Under the pieces are notes generated by a model. That model ran no database searches and was not told where the DNA came from. It saw only the letters and a program-made list of their open reading frames with translations. Shown one piece after another: positions 16,233 to 29,839 of a DNA stretch of 64,000 nt; position 1 is the first letter of the stretch; every line of letters begins with the position of its first letter. The stretch is taken from the NCBI GenBank assembly GCA_949318235.1, contig OX439131.1, positions 12,172,625 to 12,236,624 of the forward strand, given 5' to 3'. This DNA is from Ecdyonurus torrentis (taxonomy: Eukaryota; Arthropoda; Insecta; Ephemeroptera; Heptageniidae). A program made the position numbers and the translations under genes.

Positions 16233-17804
16233 ATTCATCATTAACAAGCAAATAATATAATTTAAAAAATATTTCTAGAGTGATATTTCAATATTTTTAA
16301 CATTTATATGTTACATGAAATATATGAAAGTGAGTATTATATAACGCACTGTTCTTAAACGTATACACAAAATACACCGTTTTTCTGTTTTTTTTTTCTT
16401 ACTTATTAAACCTAATTTAAAATAACAAGTTAAAACTGGAAAGCTTTAATTGAAATAGAAAGTTATAAATACTTAAATTATTTAACTATATAAATGTTTT
16501 GATTTTTGGTGTTGGTTGTATCTTATCGCCGTAAGAAAGGAGTTCAGAAAATAAACATTCCACTATTGTTGATTAACACCATATTTTTTTTTTGTATATT
16601 AATTACTGTTTGTACTGTTTCAAAATGTCAAGCAACTTCTTATTTTCCTACCGGTAACTCTGATTATACCGGAACAATTATTAATTCTAGACACTCTAAA
16701 TAATTCCTTATAAATTTGACTATATCCAATGTGTGTCATAATAATTATTTTTTTTTTCATCATATTTAATTAATTTAATTATGATATATGTGTCATATAT
16801 CATAAAATATACTATCTTAAATTTTGCTAATTTAAAAACAACTTACAAAAAATTAGAGCATTTTAAATTGAATTGTTAGTCATAATGAGGGTTTTCCTCT
16901 ATGGACCATGAAGTACGTCTGGTTTGTAAGTGATTGCACTTTCTATAGAATTAACATTCAAATAGCCGCAGTTTGTTACGTTCTGTGGTACTTGTACATA
17001 GTGTCGTGAAGGTAAAGAGCAATCACGTAACATATCACGCATGAGGGAGTCAATTAAGTATCAAACTGTTTTGTATTGACGTGAACAGCACAAATTTGGA
17101 ACTGTAGTGTATTGAAAGTAGGGTAGTCTTAAAGTATATTTAAGACGGGAAATTAGCTACTGCGGGATTTGACTAAAAAGTTGCAAAGAAAGAAAAATCT
17201 GAAATTTTACACAGTAAGCAAGGATAAGATATATTAAAAAATGTAAAAAAAAAAAAAAAAAAAATAGGAGTTACCATGCTAGTTTTTAAAGTATGACTTT
17301 GTAAAGTTTTAGTCTTAATGTTCAATTATTATTTCCTTTCTTATCTATGATTATCAGAAGTTCTGAAAATTTTATCACGGGTTGCTGTTACTATTAACTT
17401 TCAAATGGCATCATAAAGTTTGCAAGTTTTCTTTTTATATTTTGAGATACAAGTCATCCTAATACACCCCCTGTTGGATGTGCAAGTCACCACACGATAT
17501 AAGAAAGTGGGGAAGCTTGAGTCTGATGGTGGTTGATCAGAACCCGCAGCGGTGGAAGTATGCGATAGTCTTAACATTCATAATGTGATGGCAGAGGGAA
17601 ACTAAGCATATAATAACAATTCTTAATTGGTCATTAAATATAGTACAGAAATAAAATCTATTTAACAGAGGTGTGAGAAAAAGGTAAATACTTATACATA
17701 AAGCATGATCTCACACCAAAGTAACGTCATACTTTTATTTGACATATTATTTTATTACTCTATATAAATATTTGAGTTTTAACTTTAATCTTGTTTAATT
17801 AAAA

Positions 17805-18072
<268 letters not shown>

Positions 18073-20540
18073 TTTTTAACAATTTGAAGCTTTGAAAAAA
18101 TAGATCAAAAATAGATCAGAAATAGATATCCCTTCTGTATGTATAGTTTTAGGTATAATTTTAATTTTATCAATCTTTTGATTAAAAATCTGCAAGATGA
18201 GTTAAGAACTGCTGTCTCAGTAAAAAATACAATAATATTATTAGGTTTTAATTATAGTTACTAAAATTGTGTAAAAATTTTAACTTATAATAATCTACAA
18301 TAATATAAACCAACTGAAGTGTGAAGTTAAAGCTGCATCAAATACTTAATTGAAATTTAAATATATTTGAGTCAAAATATATTGACATTAAGTAAGAGCT
18401 CTGTTTATCTTTTAGCTTGATTGATGTTAACCTGCATAAGTTTTAAATCAGATTTTATTGTTTCAATCAATTCGGACAAGTTTATACACACAAATTGATG
18501 AAAAATGCATACAAACCAATTTATTGATGTGTATACCCCTATTGTCAAAATAGAAGTGACAAATAAAGCTGAAGTGTTTGCATCGTAACTCAATTTGGAT
18601 GGTAAATCTATATAATTATATAACATCTAATAATGTTTTAGTGTTAATTGTAATTATTATTACATTTTGTATTTATCACTTTTAGGTTATATAGGCCATA
18701 TAAGATCCACATATTTAACATTAATGAATGTATAATTAACTATGGTGTATCTAACAATAAGGGTTCTAGAGCATAGTGTTTGTGTATAATATTTATAAAG
18801 AACTCAGATTGTAATTATTATTATTATTTTCAAACATTTTTCCTTTTTCTAGATTATTTGGGATTTTTTTTTTTAATTCCTCGATTATTTATGCTTTTAT
18901 AACTTGGCAAGTACATCCTGGAAAAGTTCCTTTCAGAAAACTATATTTAATTTCAAAATTCAGTTAGTTAGATCATACTTCCAGAAAATTACAGTTTCTG
19001 CATTTTTATTTTATTCGTCTCTACTAAAATATATAATTGTAAAAAGTAAAATTAAAACAGCCTTTTTTTAAATGCATGAAAGAAAGAAAAAAACGTAATA
19101 ATTATGCTAGTTCCTTCTCATTAATATTTATGCTAATGTGCGTAATAACTGTGTTAAATAGTAAAAATATTATAAAATGTTTTACATCAAAATTATTCAT
19201 GCGGCTCAAATTCAGCAACATCTATCCTACATATTGTCATAAATGCAGCATAAAAATGACATATTTTTTTCTTTCCGTGTAAGATGGCACAATAGAGAAA
19301 ATATTTAAAATGCAAAACATATTTTAAAAAATAAATCTGACGTAAGAATTAAAAAAAAAAATTAAATGTATAATATAGCTAACAATGTGGTAGTATGTAT
19401 ATTTTTTATATCTCTAAATGTAACATGTGGGAGTTTAATTAAGCCGATCCTTATTTGCACATTATACATTTGAGACGATAAACCAATTAGAAATACGTAT
19501 TAACTCATGTCTGTTATATAAGAGTTAAACCCAATTATGTCAAATATAATTTCTCTGCTTTTAATTTAATTATTGAAATAAGTTTTAAAAAATTAGTAGC
19601 CCGTGTAAAAACGGAAATGACATTGAGAATTGTTATCCGCATCAATTCTTTTACTTCACGTTGTTGTGGTGGTGCGCAGATTTCTAATTGACCTGACCCT
19701 GTGAACTTCAACTATTATAGCTTAGCATTTAATGTATTTCATTGTTTTTATATTTTATTTTTTTATGGTGCAGATTTATTTTAAATAGCAATGATTTTTT
19801 TTTTCTGTTTTAAAATTGCAGGCTGAATAACAATTTTATGTTAATGTGTATACTGTTGAGTTATATTTTTATTTTCACTAATTTAAGAATTTTATAAAAC
19901 ATCTGTACATTTGAATATTTTCTTTGAAGTAATAGTGTAGTTTATTTAAAATAATATATTGCAATATAAGTTGCATTCAATGGCAATTCTTTTGTAAAAT
20001 GAAAATGAATCCTTTGTTTGTAGGTTTGTATTAAAATTGTAAATATATTCACAGAAAGAAAAAAAAACTAAATTGTCTCCCAAATTATGGAATCAAATTT
20101 CATCTAACCAAGGCTTTCCTTGCCATCTACCTTTAAAAACTTTAAGAGTAAAAATAATATGGGAAAAAAACAAAAAACAACAACATAAAAAAAATTTGGA
20201 TATACTAAATAACTAGTTTTTTCTTGTTTATTGATGTTTAGTTAATAATATGAGATTTTTAATTTATTTATTTTATTTGTTTCTTTATTTATTTCCATTT
20301 GTGTTACAGATGTATGATATAATTTATTTAAGATATATTAATAAAAATAAACCGACGACCGATAAGGCTTTGCCTTGGTTGGATTTTGTATTATATTGTG
20401 TTTAAAATAATAAGCCCTCAATTTTAAAAATAAAATAGAATCGCTGCTTTCTGAGACTGAATCAGCACCTTATGTAATAATATTTTAGATAGAAAAAAAT
20501 ATAAGGTATATTTTATAGCACAATTCTTTAGATTGCGAAG

Positions 20541-20542
<2 letters not shown>

Positions 20543-20625
<83 letters not shown>
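20543..20625. repeat. (AT)n microsatellite
   Basis: About 41 AT units. Three overlapping open frames here are repeat translation. Confidence 0.95.
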
Positions 20626-20629
<4 letters not shown>

Positions 20630-21423
20630 TAAAAATATATTGCAGACGGACCTTTATTACGAACCACATCATCGCAAAAAATATAAAATATTATAGTATA
20701 GATTTTTTTTTTCAAACAACTATATTAAACAAGTCTTTCGAGTCAAGAATGACTTTAATGTCATACATAAATTATGTTAAAATGAGGACAAAATATATGA
20801 AGCTGCACTGTAGGATAAAAAAAAATTATTCAGTTATGGGTCGGTATATTTTGTAATCGTTGTCATTATAATGCATGAAATACAATATACACAGTACAAT
20901 ATAAGAAGAAGAAAAAAAAATTAATGGGGGTATAAATAATTTTAAGAAATTTTATAATTTGGCTATAAACCAAAAGAATTATATTATCTCCTTATGAATT
21001 ATATTATGTTTAGAATTATAATGTAGGTTCAATGAAATAACATTTAATTTCATAATATTTCAGGCGATTAAAAAATTATTAATTTATTTAATTTAATTAA
21101 TTAAATTTAATTAAATTAAATTAATTTAAAAAAAATTATCATACCGTAATGTTTTATATTAATATATTCTTTGAAGATTTTATTATTATTATTATTATTA
21201 TTAATTTATTTATTTTTTAGAATTTGATGAAATGAAAACAATTGAAGAAGTAATATTAATTGAGTCACTGCTGGTGTGATGAATAAATTACTTAGTTTTG
21301 ATTTCAAAATTCTAACAAAAATGACTTGGGTAAAAAATAACAGTATTTTATTGAAAGGGTTTAGCTTTCGTGTTACACCGTGTTATATAAGCAGTAAACT
21401 GACATTGAAAAGGAATTCGGCTC

Positions 21424-21432
21424 GACCGGGAC
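21424..21432. repeat. Left 9-bp target site duplication of the foldback element
   Basis: GACCGGGAC is repeated in direct orientation immediately outside the right end at 24200-24208. The two arms themselves are inverted, so a direct flanking copy is the signature of insertion rather than of a segmental inversion. Confidence 0.8.
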
Positions 21433-22000
21433 GCGTTTTATTACATGCTACTTGGAACTGGCTGCTGGTAAAAATTCATCTAAATGATACTCTTTTCTGG
21501 AGTACTAAATCTCACAAAAACATAAATCTTCCTTATGCACATTAATAAACGACATATTTTCTAAATATTTTTTGCATTTGGAAGCAAGGAATAACGTTCT
21601 ATAATTAATTATTAACTAATTAATTAGGTTAAATTATTATTCGTTTCGCGCGTTGCGCATATGATGCTTATTTGCTATTTTTTTCCGCCAATTTTAAAAA
21701 TACGAAAACTTCATTATCTGCCTAATTTATCGGCATTGTTATTGTTTTTTTTTTGTTCAAGATCATGTGCACAAAGTTAAAAATACTTCAACTAAAAGCT
21801 ACTTAGCCACAATTTTGTGTGAATCGGTAAGTATCAGGCTCAATCGTTTAGAAATCTGAATATTAATTTAAAAAATATATAGGAATAATCTGCTTATTTG
21901 ATTTCCATATATTACAATTTAACAATACAAAATTTTAAACAAAATTATATTTTCTTCAGATTGCAAAATAATATATTTGTGCTGAGTTAAATACAAGAAA

Positions 22001-22018
22001 GAGAGAGAGAGAGAGAGA
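22001..22018. repeat. (GA)9 in the left arm of the foldback element
   Basis: The short counterpart of the (CT)n array in the right arm at 23525-23629. Flanking sequence (AATACAAGAAA and TTAAAACACACTATATGCAC) matches in inverted orientation. Confidence 0.85.
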
Positions 22019-22132
22019 TTAAAACACACTATATGCACTTATTATGGTAATTATTTGTTCTGAATTTTCCTGTACTGTAATCCAAATATCAGGCATGTAT
22101 TTCGTATTCGATAAAAAACAAATTCTCCACTA

Positions 22133-22199
22133 GCTGTTAATTAAGTAATTATATAACACTTTTTACAAAATTATATGTATAAATTTTTTAAAAAAAGTT

Positions 22200-22232
<33 letters not shown>

Positions 22233-22478
22233 CAATATTTGTCATTTATCTTTGTGACAGTAAAAGTCACTTTTATACACTTCAAAAGTTCATATAAAAT
22301 TTTATTTTTATTAATGTAGGAAAAGACAATCATTATTGATTATTAATTTATTATATATAATATAATCGTCGTATTATTCATGATATTTTTGTATTAACAA
22401 AATAAACACGACGTTATATAATTATTAGTCTTATTATAAAACATATTTAATATCATACAAATATTTAAAACTATTAGA
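22133..22478. mobile_element. About 346-bp segment present only in the left arm of the foldback element
   Basis: On the left arm, AAACAAATTCTCCACTA is separated from TTATACTTTTTTATG by about 346 bp. On the right arm the equivalent words (read on the minus strand) are directly joined. The segment holds a poly-T run followed by (GT)n (22198-22233) and AT-rich sequence. It is either a nested insertion in the left arm or a deletion in the right. No clear duplication or terminal repeat could be assigned, so its nature is open. Confidence 0.5.
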
Positions 22479-22513
22479 TTATACTTTTTTATGTTGCACA
22501 TTTTTCTTTTTTT

Positions 22514-22547
<34 letters not shown>

Positions 22548-23524
22548 TTTGACTTTGTGACAAATTATGAATATAGTGATATCATATTTATATAATTATA
22601 TCAAATGCATATATGCATATTTTAAAGTAAGGCTTATCATATAAACAATAGTAATGTAAGTAAATTTTAAAAGTTTATGATTTCATGTATAATTGCTTAA
22701 TTATATATAACTGAGGAAGTTATGATTTTCACCATGCACTTTTTGTTATGAAATAGTTATGATTGATTTTTGGATTTGAGTGTTGGGTGATCATATTATG
22801 TGAGCAATATGTGAGCAGTAACTAAATTGTGCTTATAGAAAAACAACGATTTTTTTAGTTTAAAAATAATACATGCAATTATTTTGAATGAAGATTAATG
22901 TGCTTCGAGGTTATAGTGGTCTGATAATAACGATTTCTTGGTTAGAAAAAACGTGTTGTTTTTTTGAATTTTCTTTCATAAAGTTAGTAACTATAATTTT
23001 CTTCTAATATTTTTCTCGCAAGCTCAATAAGTAATTTAGTGCTTACATATTGCGACAATTTTATTATGAATGCGAGCACCCAACATTTAAATGCTAAAAA
23101 ATCAATCATAATAATTATATAAAAAAAAGTTGTGAAAATCATAACTTCCTCAGTTATATATAAATAAACAATTATACATGAAATCATAAACTTTTAAAAT
23201 TTTCTTACATTAATAATTGTTTATATGATAAGCGCGCCTTACTTTAAAATATGCATATATGCATTTGATATAATTATATAAATATGATATCACTATATTT
23301 ATCACAAGTCAAAAGCAAAAAAAAAAAAAAAAAAATTGAAAAAAATGGAAAAATAATGGAAAAAAGAAAAATGTGCAACATAAAAAAGTATAATAGTGGA
23401 AAATTTGTTTTTTATCGACTTAAGTATACGAAATGTATGCCAGATATTTGGATTACAGTACAGGAAAATTCAGAATAAATAAATACCATAATTGATCATT
23501 AAGAAAGTGCATAGTGTGTTTTAA

Positions 23525-23540
23525 TCTCTCTCTCTCTCTC

Positions 23541-23629
<89 letters not shown>
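23525..23629. repeat. Expanded (CT)n in the right arm of the foldback element
   Basis: About 52 CT units with a single CA interruption near 23542. It is the partner of the nine-unit array in the left arm, so it has expanded, or the other contracted, since the arms were identical. Confidence 0.95.
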
Positions 23630-23631
<2 letters not shown>

Positions 23632-24199
23632 TTTTCTTGTATATAATTCTCTCAGCACAAATATATTATTTTGCAATCTGAAGAAAATATAATTTTGTTT
23701 TCAATTTTGTATTGTAAAATTGTAATGGTAATCAAATAAGCAAGATTAGTCCTATAGATTTTTTAAATTAATATTCAGATTTCTAAACGATTGAGCCTGA
23801 TACTTACTGATTCACACAAAATTGTGGCTAAGTATCTTTTAGTTGAAGTATTTTTAACTTATGAACATGATCTTGGATAAAAGAAACAATAAGAATGCCG
23901 ATAAATCAAGCAAGGTAATGAAGTTTTCGTATTTTTAAAATTGGCGGAAAAAAATAGCAAATGAGCATCATATGCGCAACGCGCGAAACGAATAATAATT
24001 TAACCTAATTAATTAGTTAATAATTAATTATAGAACGTTATTCCTTGCTTCCAAATGCACAAAATATTTAGAAAATATGTTGTTAATTAATGTACATAAA
24101 GAAGATTTATGTTTTTGTGAGATTTAGTACTCCAGCAAAGAGTATGAATTAGATGAATTTTTACCAGCAGCCAGTTCCAAGTAGCATGTAATAAAACGC

Positions 24200-24208
24200 G
24201 ACCGGGAC
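24200..24208. repeat. Right 9-bp target site duplication of the foldback element
   Basis: GACCGGGAC, identical and in the same orientation as 21424-21432. Confidence 0.8.
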
Positions 24209-24233
24209 TCGATTTTTATTTTATTTTATTCTC

Positions 24234-24801
24234 TAAAAAAAAAAAAAAAAAAAAAAACTATAGATTAGAGTACTCTACTATAGATGTGTAATGCATTAAA
24301 TTTATTATTATTACATTTTTTAAATTGGAGGCGTCGTTCACACTTTTTCCACTATCTTTAAAAGTAATATAATAATACTAATAAAATGATTTGCTAACTC
24401 TAATAATAATTTCTAGATAAGAAAAGTATAATTAAATATCAGATATCAGAGACAAAATTGAAGTGTGATTAGCAGTCAATATAATAAAGTTAAACTTTAA
24501 GTCAGGGAGAACGTGGTTCAGGCAACACTACACAGATGGCAACAGCGAATGAAAAATGTTAAGAACTATAATAAATAAATTATGTAACATTTTATAACAC
24601 ACATATCATACAGAGAAAAGTTCTTCATTATGATATTAATCAGATTTGTTTGCATAAAAGTGTATAAAATTGTAATTTCAGACATAGGTGATACATAACA
24701 AGTGCATTATTTTAGTTTTGAAATTCCAATCTTAATTATCTTATATGGTGTATACAACAATAATTTTTAATTTAAACAAGGATTTATATGTGTATATATA
24801 T
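24234..24801. other. Non-coding gap between two transposons
   Basis: It starts with a poly-A run (24234-24257) and is otherwise AT-rich with no exon or motif. Confidence 0.5.
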
Positions 24802-25699
24802 CAGGGGCGGATCCAGGGGGGGGGCGGTGGGGGCGACCGCCCCCCCCAAACGGCCCACGTGGGTGGAAAAAAAATGAGCAAAAATTGAAAAAAATTAGTT
24901 CATAAAAAATTTTTTTTGCGCCTTCGGCGCAACTTTTATTGCGGGATAAGCGTTTGAATCCTGATTATATAACAAAAAAAAATTTTTTAACATCCCCTAG
25001 TTGTCATGTCATCAGGGTAGTATATAAGAGATATAGTTCTGTTAATACTTGGACATCCATCAAGAAATATTTTGCTTGCGATAAGAACTAAAAAAAAAAA
25101 CTTTAATGTAAATTTGATAATTTTTATCTCAAAATATTTTTCATTTTCATCCAAATATAAGTTATGTTTTACAATATATCATAAAAAATTGTTTTGCACT
25201 TTTTAAACTATTATGAATCATAATAGTTTTAAAAAGTGCAAAACAATTTTTAGTAGATTGGTATACCAAAAAAAAAAAAAAAAAAAAACAGAAAAAACAG
25301 AAAAAAAAAACAGAAAAAAAAAACAGAAAAATATTAATAGTTTATTTTTTTAATTTTGCCCTTTTTTTTCAAGATTTTTTTTTTTCATTGAAATAACATT
25401 AATAGTTTAACAGAGATCAAAATAGAAAATATTTCTGAAAACATTTTGTATACTTCTACTTTTTTTTTTTTTTTTGCTTACATAAAAAAAAGGAAAAAAA
25501 TACAAAATAAAAATTTTGGCAATTCAAGAATATTTTTTCAAAGGCATACTAATTTTGCATTTTTTTAAAAAAAGGGGCGTGGCCAAATAAAATTTTTCGC
25601 CTGCGGCGCGCTACCCCCCCCCCCCCCCCCCCCGGGTCCATCATGTTTATTTTCCTGGGATATCGCCCCCCCCAAACAAAATTCCTGGATCCGCCCCTG
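24802..25699. mobile_element. 898-bp non-autonomous hAT-type element
   Basis: The ends are identical inverted repeats, CAGGGGCGGATCCAGG, a terminal motif known from hAT-derived elements in many animals. ATATATAT lies directly outside both ends (24794-24801 and 25700-25707), the 8-bp duplication typical of hAT, although an AT-rich target makes this weaker proof. Inside are poly-G, poly-C and poly-A runs, GC-rich blocks (TGCGCCTTCGGCGCA and CGCCTGCGGCGCGC) near each end, and an almost perfect hairpin at 25184-25251. There is no transposase frame, so movement would depend on a transposase supplied elsewhere. Confidence 0.8.
25184..25251. repeat. Long hairpin inside the hAT element
   Basis: Arms 25184-25216 and 25218-25251 pair over 33 bp with a single bulged T and a one-base loop. 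The stem contains TTGTTTTGCACTTTTT and its complement. If transcribed, it would form a long double-stranded RNA stem. Confidence 0.8.
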
Positions 25700-25707
25700 A
25701 TATATAT

Positions 25708-26079
25708 TTGGTGTTTACTGTATATGTATTAAATATGAAATTATTAATGATATCCATAATGTCTTTATAATTAATAATGTCCAATAATGACGCTAAACTT
25801 TTAGGGAGTCTATTAATTAATTGAGTTTTACTTTAACAAAATTTCAGTAAAATGCAGAAAAACACAATGTAATTGCAGCGAGACAAATTAATGGATATTT
25901 TATGTACGGATGCAAATATTTTAATCTACAGTATATGTTGTACCAGACCCTGAGATATATAACTATTCCTTCTATTTTTGCCTTAATGGAAATACCATGA
26001 ATTTGTATGGAGCACTATGAATTCGCAGTGTTAAGGCGATAGAATAAACTTTAATAACACACAATGCCAGCACGTCTTT

Positions 26080-26127
<48 letters not shown>

Positions 26128-26494
26128 CCTATTCTTTTTTTCTCTTTGGAAATCTTTAGATATAAAATTGCAAATAAAAAATATTTTAAAAACGTGTTGT
26201 AATATTTCCTACACAAACTATAGATAAAATCCAATTTAAAAACTCGTTAAAAATATTTTAATTAAATAGACATATTAAAGTATTGAACAGAAATAATCAG
26301 TTCGTTTCTTTCACTTATTTATTATACATAAAATTCTTCTTCTTCTTTAATACTCTTTTGATTATGATTATAATATTTAATTAGCTTTTGATAAATCTTT
26401 TTTCTTTAAAAATTTCTACTATAGATTTAAATTGTGTAATATTTTATAGGACAGATCGAGTGAATGAAAAATGTAAGTTTTCGACATTTGATGC
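25708..26494. other. AT-rich non-coding stretch
   Basis: No gene is supported. The main feature is a poly-T run of about 33 bases at 26095-26127, which produces a Lys-rich chance frame on the minus strand. Confidence 0.5.
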
Positions 26495-26768
26495 ATGGAT
26501 AAAATGGACGTGTTTGGGGCTTTGACAATGACGTGGCGACGTGGCCACTGTATTGTGTGTGCCATCACCATCAGTTACCGCATCACATCACTCACCCTAT
26601 ATATCACACAAGTAACACAGAACAGTTCATTGAATCAAACAAGAATTAAAATATGTATCCCAATCAATATACATATGTTTAATATATATGTCAGAGGACC
26701 ATGTAAGTGGGTGTATACCTTTTGTGGCCTCTCAATAAAAACCATTTATTATTATTATTATTATTAAT
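26495..26768 (+). mobile_element. Possible retroposon 3' end with (ATT)n tail
   Basis: A less AT-rich block (26500-26730) ends with GTGGCCTCTCAATAAAAACC followed by an (ATT)n tail to 26768. A unique body, then AATAAA, then a short tandem tail is the layout of many LINE and SINE 3' ends. The open frame across it has no recognisable domain and I do not call it a gene. No target duplication was identified. Confidence 0.3.
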
Positions 26769-27026
26769 AATATACAAGACAATAAAGTATGTCTGGATAA
26801 CTAGTTCTAATTGAAGTTCTACTTAGCTACTAACTATAATTAAAACAATACGAACAGAATTAGAAATTTTTCGAATTCTTTAACCCATGAAGCTTCTTAG
26901 GATAGTGTTCATTCTTTACTATACTTACACCATTCATATATATAACTGCTTATTATCCAAAACAAGACATAGCTAAGTTACATTGGAATTACATAGTCAC
27001 ATAATTATTTCTTTGTGTTAGAGTAT

Positions 27027-27052
27027 AGTTAGTTAGTTAGTTATAGTTAGTC

Positions 27053-27136
<84 letters not shown>
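27027..27136. repeat. (TTAG)n array, about 110 bp
   Basis: GTTAGTTAG repeats with one ATAG break and one TCG break near 27043-27053, then about 20 pure units. The unit is four bases, TTAG, and not the arthropod telomeric TTAGG, so this is an interstitial microsatellite. Confidence 0.95.
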
Positions 27137-28005
27137 CACACATAAACAAAATATTTTACAGTTTAATGAAAGTCAGTCTTCATTAGACATATTGTTTATA
27201 CCACTAAAACCATAATAATTAATAAGTTTCTTATTATATATTTTTACTTTTTATTTTGTTTTATTATTAATTGACAAAGCTGACTTAAATTGATTCTTAA
27301 AACTTGAATATAATATCAAGAATAATTTTTTAGCTTTATGAGAATTTCCACTTAAAGAAGATGATATGATGAATGAGTTCAAAGCCCTCTTGACAATAAT
27401 ATCATTATGTCATATGCAAGAAGTGTAAAAATAATAATGCAGTCAGACAAGAATGTGTTCAAATATCAAGCAATATTTATTGATATAGTGACAAGTTAAT
27501 AAGAAGTGATGGTCATTTCTTAGAGAACTTCCTCGCTGAGACTACTTTTACAATGATTTTAAGCCTTGAGGGTCAAGAAAACATTGTATATTATCAAACT
27601 TTAGGCAAAGTGGTCTATCATCTAACTATAACCTCATTTAAATTGATTTTGAAAAATGCGTAAAGCTTTTTTGAAACATGAAATATTACATTATTTAAAG
27701 AAAAAGTAAAATGTGTAAAAAAACAAACAAATAATAATAAAAGTTATAAAAGTTGTACTGCATTTGTGATTTTTTTTTTCTTTCTTTCTTTGCAAAAATT
27801 TCAAATGTTGGGTTAAATTGAGAAGCCTTTGAGTCTGATTTCGACCAATTAATTATTGAATAATGAATAAGAAAATACAAGAGAAAAAAGTGCAATAAAA
27901 ATTGGGTTACATCTAATTTAATAGGAAAGTAAAAAGAAATTATTCTCTACTCTCTCTCTGTCATTATTACTTATTATTTTTTAGGTTATTTGGATATTTT
28001 TTATA

Positions 28006-28049
<44 letters not shown>

Positions 28050-28640
28050 TCTCTCTCCCACACACACTTTTTATTTCTTTTTAACAACGTAAATAGCTAA
28101 TTAGTATTTAATAAATAATTCCTCTTGAAATTTCCTCTTAAAACATTGAATATCAGATCATAAATTTTCATTTATATTTTATAGAGTTTGATGAGTGTTT
28201 TTATCACTTGATAAATGCAAATACATGGTACAGAATATTTTATATTCCAAGCTTTGAATTGCGAGGAAAAATAATTGAAAAGAATAAAAACAGCTTTTTG
28301 CTAAAGCATTAAACATCATGGAAATTTTGCTAAACAAATTTTATAATGTAAAATTAAATTTCAAAGTTTGTGTAATAAATTTATTTATCTGCTGCTTTTT
28401 TTTTTTTTTTTTTTTGCACGTAAACATGTTAAAAAAATTTTAACACCGAAATTTAAATCTTCATGTTGTATTTTATTTACATAATTAATTACTGTTTTCC
28501 ACCTATTTGTAATTAAACACTGATAAAATTATATTTTTTTACATTTGCATTGGGGGCTAATAATGATTTATTGATTTATTATGTTCATTCTTTAAATTCT
28601 CATATTTTATAAATAATGTTATGATGTCCAACATGAGCTT
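27137..28640. other. AT-rich non-coding stretch
   Basis: No exon is supported. It includes a (CT)n array at 28011-28042 and a poly-T run at 28397-28415. Confidence 0.5.
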
Positions 28641-28641
28641 G

Positions 28642-28815
<174 letters not shown>

Positions 28816-29773
28816 TGGAGTAGAAAAAGAAGGGCTCTTGAAAAAAATGTCAACTCAGCTCAATTCAAATCTCTACCTCTGCTTTTTCTGCAGCCGATAC
28901 ACAAAGAGAGAGAGAAAACGAGAGAGAGAGAGAGAGAGAGAGTATATAGAGACAGGACTGCAGCTAATATTGCATCCTGCAACCGTGTTTAAGATTGTCA
29001 ACTTTTCCTCATTAGGGGCTTCTCTAAAAATAATAATAATAAAGGGAACGGATAAAAATATTTTACTCGTCTTCTAAAAACACCAAAGTTTCATATATGA
29101 TATTGATATTTAAGTGTTTTAATTGTTGCAATGTGTTTTGATAAAAAACAAGTCAAGTTACATTTTATTTATTGTGAACTAGTATTGGTATACATTATTA
29201 TTTTAAGTAATATTTTAAGACAATTCTGATAATTATTCGTTAATTATATTTTTATTGCATTTTGTAAAAAAGCTCCTAATTGAAAAAAATAATAATTGAA
29301 TTTTATCCAATGGAAGTTTAAAAAAAAAAAACGCAGTTAATTATATTAATAAATATATCACTTATAAACTTGACTTGAAATTGACTTTAATTTAAAAATC
29401 TGTAACAAGCTCAAAGATCAATTAGCTTTAAAAAAAATGATAGGAAGTAAAAACTACCCATTGTATGAAAGGCAGAAAGTAGAGAATTTTAAGTAAAATA
29501 TGCGTAACTTAAAATTTTTACACACACCCTCCTCTTCAAGAATTTAGGCATGCAATGAGTGCTTAAGTAATTGAGTATGTGTAAAAATCTGTCTGAGGTA
29601 TGAAATTAATTCTTACAGTAAGTAAAAGTAATCAATATATTATAATAAGACCAAAGAGCTTTCTTCTATATAGCTATACTGTACTATATGCTCACGATTT
29701 TTTAAAACGTACAGATTTTTTGATTTTTTTTCTATATAATATAAATTATATCTATATATTCATATAATATATA

Positions 29774-29777
<4 letters not shown>

Positions 29778-29835
<58 letters not shown>
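29778..29835. repeat. (AT)n microsatellite
   Basis: About 28 AT units after an irregular AT-rich lead. Confidence 0.9.

Positions 29836-29839
<4 letters not shown>

Larger units (their letters stand above)
21433..24199. mobile_element. 2.77-kb foldback (long-TIR) DNA transposon, MULE- or Foldback-like, no transposase
   Basis: The element begins GCGTTTTATTACATGCTAC and ends with its exact reverse complement. The arms pair for well over 1 kb: roughly 21433-22835 on the left with 23030-24199 on the right. Examples are the GCGCGTTGCGCATATGATGC/GCATCATATGCGCAACGCGC blocks, the TTGGCGGAAAAAAATAGC block, and the AACTGAGGAAGTTATGATTTTC block. About 200 bp of spacer remains in the middle. Perfect 9-bp duplications flank it. 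Nine-base duplications with long inverted ends are known from Mutator-like elements and from Drosophila Foldback; which applies here is inference. No transposase frame is visible. The left arm has about 346 bp absent from the right, and the matching GA/CT arrays differ greatly in length (18 versus about 105 bp), so the arms have diverged after insertion. Confidence 0.85.

Noticed and set aside
16506..16703. Hydrophobic, Cys-containing open frame resembling a secreted peptide
   Set aside because: It has no ATG start, and the poly-T tract accounts for the Phe-rich core; no splice sites bound it convincingly.
16905..17010. Short ATG frame MKYVWFVSDCTF with an internal GTAAGT
   Set aside because: Only 33 codons with no matching downstream exon; likely chance.
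26031..26234. Lys-rich minus-strand frame
   Set aside because: Produced by the poly-T run at 26095-26127.
27027..27136. Interstitial telomere repeat
   Set aside because: The unit is TTAG, not the arthropod TTAGG, and the array is short and internal.
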